A stretch of DNA of 64,000 bases from Actinoplanes subtropicus. Lineage in GTDB: Bacteria > Actinomycetota > Actinomycetes > Mycobacteriales > Micromonosporaceae. The translations under genes were made by a program, and so were the position numbers. Each line of letters opens with the position of its first letter. Position 1 is the first letter of the stretch. Below the pieces are notes generated by a model that saw only the letters and a program-made list of their open reading frames with translations, was not told the DNA's origin and searched no databases. This document shows, in pieces, positions 61,106 to 64,000 of this stretch. The DNA lies in NCBI RefSeq assembly GCF_000721705.1, contig NZ_JOJL01000020.1, forward strand, positions 62,001 to 126,000, given 5' to 3'.

Positions 61106-62248
61106 GTGTTCGACGGACCGGCATCGACCGGCGCGCTGCTCCGCGCCACGCCACCCGATCGCCTCCCCGAGGTCACCGCCGAGCACCTGCGTGCGAAGTA
61201 CGCCGCCGACGGGATCGAGGTGCTGCTCGGCGACCTGAGCCTGACCGCCCTCGTACCGGTGCTCGACCCCGACGGCCCGATCGGTGGCGCCCTGGAACAG
61301 CGCTGTTTCGGCAGCCAGCTGCCGGTGGTCGACGCCCGGCCCGACGGCCCCGCGCGAGTGGTTCTGCCGCTCACCGTCTGGGGCGACCGGCTCGGCGTCC
61401 TCACCCTGGCGATCGATCGGCCGGCCACCCCCGAGCTGACCGACGAGCTCGCCGATCTCGCGGGCGAACTCGCCATGGCGCTGCGCACCGCCGACTGCGA
61501 CACCGACCGCTACCACCAGGTACGCCGCCGGCAGCGCCTGACGATGGCCGCCGAGCTGCAGTGGGACCTGCTGCCCGGGCGCTCGCTGAACGGCCCGCGG
61601 TTCCGGCTGGCCGGGGCGCTGGAGCCGGCGTACGCGGTCTACGGCGACCACTACGACTGGTCGGTCACCGGCGACCGGCTCACCCTCACCGTGCTCAACG
61701 GGCACGGCGACGGCATCGAGGCGACGCTGCTGACCGCGGTCGCGGTCAACGCCATGCGCAACGCCCGCCGGTCCGGGGCCGGCATCGTCGAGCAGGCCGA
61801 ACTGGCCTCCGACGCGGTCTACTCACGGCACGGCGGAAACACTCACGTGGCCACCCTGCTGCTGGAGATCGGCCTGAGCGACGGCGCGGTCGAGGCGGTC
61901 GACGCCGGCTCGCCGAAGGCGATGATCGCGCACGACGGCGACATCCGGCCGATCACCCTGGAGCAGCAGCTGCCGCTCGGCATGTTCGGCGACAACCGGT
62001 ACGAGACGCAGAAATTCCAGCTCGAACCGGGCGACCGGCTGCTGGTGGCGAGCGACGGCGTACACGCCGCGGCCCCCGGCGGTCGGGTCGAGTTCGGCAC
62101 CACCGCGCTGCTCACCGCCCTGCGCCGAACCCGGCTGCAACCGCCCTCCGAGGCGGTCGGCACCGTCATCCGATCGTTGCGTGATTACCACGCGGGGCTG
62201 GACCCGGAGGACGATGCCGTGATTGTCTGCTTGGATTGGCTCCGATAG
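61106..62248 (+). CDS. PP2C/SpoIIE-type serine phosphatase
   Basis: 380 residues from GTG 61106 with AAGGGAG 5 nt upstream; ATG 61061 (MLALRQLL) is an in-frame alternative. The N-terminal half is GAF-like (LLGDLSLTALVPVLDPDGPI, VVLPLTVWGDRLGVL). The C-terminal half is the SpoIIE/RsbU phosphatase: RQRLTMAAELQWDLLPGRSL, DHYDWSVTGDRLTLTVLNGH with GDGIEATLL (metal Asp/Gly), HVATLLLEI, and RLLVASDGVHAAAP. The first Asp motif is weaker (GDHYDW for GGDWYD). Role: likely dephosphorylates an anti-anti-sigma factor. No STAS or kinase gene is adjacent. Confidence 0.85.
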   Translation: MFDGPASTGALLRATPPDRLPEVTAEHLRAKYAADGIEVLLGDLSLTALVPVLDPDGPIGGALEQRCFGSQLPVVDARPDGPARVVLPLTVWGDRLGVLTLAIDRPATPELTDELADLAGELAMALRTADCDTDRYHQVRRRQRLTMAAELQWDLLPGRSLNGPRFRLAGALEPAYAVYGDHYDWSVTGDRLTLTVLNGHGDGIEATLLTAVAVNAMRNARRSGAGIVEQAELASDAVYSRHGGNTHVATLLLEIGLSDGAVEAVDAGSPKAMIAHDGDIRPITLEQQLPLGMFGDNRYETQKFQLEPGDRLLVASDGVHAAAPGGRVEFGTTALLTALRRTRLQPPSEAVGTVIRSLRDYHAGLDPEDDAVIVCLDWLR

Positions 62249-62328
62249 GCAGGCATGATTCGCGGCCTGGCGGGGTAGACACCTCCCGCATCGCGCAGTT
62301 GGCGTCTGCAGACAGGGACCTATCCGAC

Positions 62329-62805
62329 ATGGACGACCACGTCACCGATGTCGCCGCGGCCGTCGAGTCGGCGGTCGAGTCTCTCCTGTCCGTGCTGGAC
62401 TCGGCGCGGGCCGCGCAGACCCCGACCGTGCCGCCGGCCCAGCTGCGGGTGCTCTCGATCATCTCGGGCAACCGGCAAACCAACATGAGCCGGCTGGCCG
62501 AGACGCTGGACGTGGTGCCCTCCTCGGCGAGCCGGCTCTGCGACCGGCTCGAGGCGGCCGGCCTGCTGCGCCGGGTGCCCGACCCGCGCGACCGCCGCGA
62601 GGTGCGGCTGATGCTCACCCCGACCGCCCGTCGCCTGCTCGACCAGATCCGCGAGCGGCGCCGGGCGGCACTGGCCGAGGTGCTCGAACGGATGCCGCCG
62701 GGCTCCCGGCAGGAGCTGCTGCGCGCGCTCGAGTCGTTCGCCGCGGCCGCCGATCCCGCCGTTCCGGCCGAGAACAACAACACCGAAGGATTGCGTACGG
62801 CGTGA
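62329..62805 (+). CDS. MarR family transcriptional regulator
   Basis: 158 residues from ATG 62329 (AGGGA upstream). PAQLRVLSIISGNRQTNMSR, LAETLDVVPSSASRLCDRLE, and the wing DPRDRREVRLMLTPTARRLL. The C-terminal helix is followed by a short acidic/polar tail (ENNNTEGLRTA). It starts an apparent unit with the following LLM gene (15-bp gap). The ligand is unknown. Confidence 0.9.
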   Translation: MDDHVTDVAAAVESAVESLLSVLDSARAAQTPTVPPAQLRVLSIISGNRQTNMSRLAETLDVVPSSASRLCDRLEAAGLLRRVPDPRDRREVRLMLTPTARRLLDQIRERRRAALAEVLERMPPGSRQELLRALESFAAAADPAVPAENNNTEGLRTA

Positions 62806-62820
62806 GGTAAGTTCCTTTTC

Positions 62821-63699
62821 GTGCGCATCGGCATCGCGATCCTCCCCGACCAGCGCTGGTCGGTCTCCGCCGACCGGTGGCGCCGCGCCGAGGAGTACGG
62901 CTTCGACCACGCCTGGACGTACGACCACCTGGGCTGGCGCGACCTGATCGACGGCCCGTGGTTCGACGCGGTGCCCACCCTGACCGCCGCCGCCACGGTG
63001 ACCACCCGCATCCGGCTGGGCACCTACGTCGCGTCCCCGAACTTCCGCCACCCGGTGCATTTCGCCCGCGAGGTGACGGCCCTCGACGACATCTCCGCCG
63101 GCCGCCTCCTGCTGGGCCTGGGCGCCGGCGGCACCGGCTTCGACTCGGCGGTCCTCGGCGAGCCCGAGTTGACCCCGCGCCGCCGGGTCGACCGCTTCGC
63201 CGAATTCCTGGATCTGCTGGCCACGATCCTGGCCAACCCCGCCACGACGTGGAAGGGCGAGTGGTACCAGGCGGTCGACGCGCGCAGCATCCCGGGCCCG
63301 CTGCAGCAGCCCCGGCCGCCTTTTATCGTGGCGGCGAACGGGCCGCGGACGCTGCGGCTGGCGGCCCGGCACGGCGACGGCTGGGTGACGACCGGCCCGC
63401 AGGCCGACGATGCCGAGTCCTGGTGGCGCGCGATCGCCGAGCTCGTCGGCCGCTTCGAGGAAACCATGGCCGGGGCGGGGCGGTCACCGGAGGCGATGCC
63501 CCGCTATCTGAATCTCGACTCGTCTCCGGTGTATTCAATGAGCAGCGTGGACGCCTTCACCGACGCGATCGGGCGAGCCGCGGCGCTGGGCTTCACCGAC
63601 GCCATCACGCATTGGCCCCGCAAGAGCAGTTGGTACGCGGGCGACGAGAAGGTTTTGGAAGCCGTGGCGACCGTCCTGCCTACCCTGCGCGCCAACTGA
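62821..63699 (+). CDS. LLM class F420-dependent oxidoreductase
   Basis: 292 residues from GTG 62821 with GAGGTAAG upstream. RIGIAILPDQRWSVSADRW, GFDHAWTYDHLGWRDLIDGP, TRIRLGTYVASPNFRHPVHF, LDDISAGRLLLGLGAGGTGF, and PFIVAANGPRTLRLAARHGD. This is the luciferase-like fold of F420-dependent reductases. It follows the MarR gene at 15 bp, so it may be the target of that regulator. Substrate unknown. Confidence 0.9.
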   Translation: MRIGIAILPDQRWSVSADRWRRAEEYGFDHAWTYDHLGWRDLIDGPWFDAVPTLTAAATVTTRIRLGTYVASPNFRHPVHFAREVTALDDISAGRLLLGLGAGGTGFDSAVLGEPELTPRRRVDRFAEFLDLLATILANPATTWKGEWYQAVDARSIPGPLQQPRPPFIVAANGPRTLRLAARHGDGWVTTGPQADDAESWWRAIAELVGRFEETMAGAGRSPEAMPRYLNLDSSPVYSMSSVDAFTDAIGRAAALGFTDAITHWPRKSSWYAGDEKVLEAVATVLPTLRAN

Positions 63700-63765
63700 C
63701 ACCAGGCCGGCATTGGGGGCGCGGCACGGTAGCCGTTCCGCGGGCGGCGTGCACGAGTCTGTGGG

Positions 63766-64000
63766 GTGTTCGGGGGGTAGACCCTGGGGCGCTGCCCCAG
63801 ACCCCGGCCATCGCTGCGAAGATCAGGGGCTTGGCGTGTTGGTTGCGGTGGGGCGGTGGGTGATCTCCTTGCACGACAACCGTAGGGGATCTGCTGGTGG
63901 GAGGCGGCGCAAGCAAACCCCGCTTGCGCCGCCTCCCACCAGCAGATGGCGTTCGGCTGCCGTCGCAAGGAGATCACCCACCTATAGGTCGGGGTGTGCG
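63766..64000. repeat. Dispersed palindromic element, copy 3 (runs off the window)
   Basis: Same order as copy 1: CTGGGGC-GCT-GCCCCAG hairpin, outer arms (left near 63856-63880, right 63961-63982, one imperfect spot), and a perfect 26-bp inner inverted repeat (63889-63914 with 63922-63947) with loop AAACCCC. Seven inner stem pairs differ from copy 1 and all are compensated. It lies 3' of the LLM gene. The remaining 3' part is beyond the window. Bases 63700-63765 hold nothing recognisable. Confidence 0.9.

Overview
The window is chromosomal DNA of very high G+C content from an actinobacterium, most likely a soil member of the Micromonosporaceae (Actinoplanes or a relative). The basis is the codon use, the frequent GTG starts, leaderless-looking promoters, a coenzyme F420 enzyme set (fgd, three luciferase-like oxidoreductases counting fgd, one deazaflavin-type reductase), PadR/HAAS-like and ECF-type genes, and G+C-rich minisatellites. 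The genus is an inference; no rRNA or tRNA gene was seen.

Left part (1-9.3 kb): ordinary chromosomal genes. These are an EcsC-family protein cut by the window edge, a PAC2 protein, two esterases, a PAS-GAF sensor kinase, a small F420-type reductase, an alpha/beta hydrolase, and a divergent AraC regulator/SDR pair. A 17-bp tandem repeat and IS scars lie at 7.6-8.3 kb.

Island (10.08-22.2 kb): a truncated ISKra4-like transposase gene is split by a 2000-nt group II intron (10233-12232) whose maturase gene is decayed. Next comes a compact catabolic cluster with its own GntR regulator, a promoter with an overlapping palindrome, an MFS carrier, a LeuC/LeuD-type hydro-lyase, an RraA-type aldolase and a two-domain indolepyruvate ferredoxin oxidoreductase carrying a one-base frameshift. 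Fragments of a DNA methylase and a DUF1996 gene close the island. The substrate is unknown; a branched hydroxy-dicarboxylate fits the enzyme set.

Middle part (22.6-43.9 kb): a DUF4188/MerR pair with twin operators, a PD40 exported protein, trmB, a second sensor kinase, an SBP56/methanethiol oxidase with a co-translated membrane protein, ArsR-MFS, a CopB-type copper ATPase with a CsoR-like operator, PadR plus a membrane protein, and convergent MarR and MBL-fold genes that share an operator motif. A long minus-strand run follows from 46.8 down to 38.4 kb: exported peptidase-like hydrolase, frameshifted MFS, a heterodimeric ABC exporter and ggt.

Right part (46.9-64 kb): a soluble PQQ sugar dehydrogenase-like lipoprotein, a sodium:solute symporter with a small partner, a TetR/FAD-monooxygenase pair, a GNAT pseudogene, an alpha/beta hydrolase, a HAD phosphatase and an LLM oxidoreductase in tandem, a glycosyltransferase with a repetitive tail, fgd, an ECF sigma factor fused to a membrane-anchored glycoside hydrolase, a PP2C-type phosphatase, MarR and another LLM enzyme.

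The most unusual signal is a dispersed palindromic element of about 250-350 bp. It is present at 22.3, 53.3 and 63.8 kb, and its nested stems differ between copies by compensated base changes. Several genes carry one-base shifts in G/C runs, which may be real decay or sequencing error.
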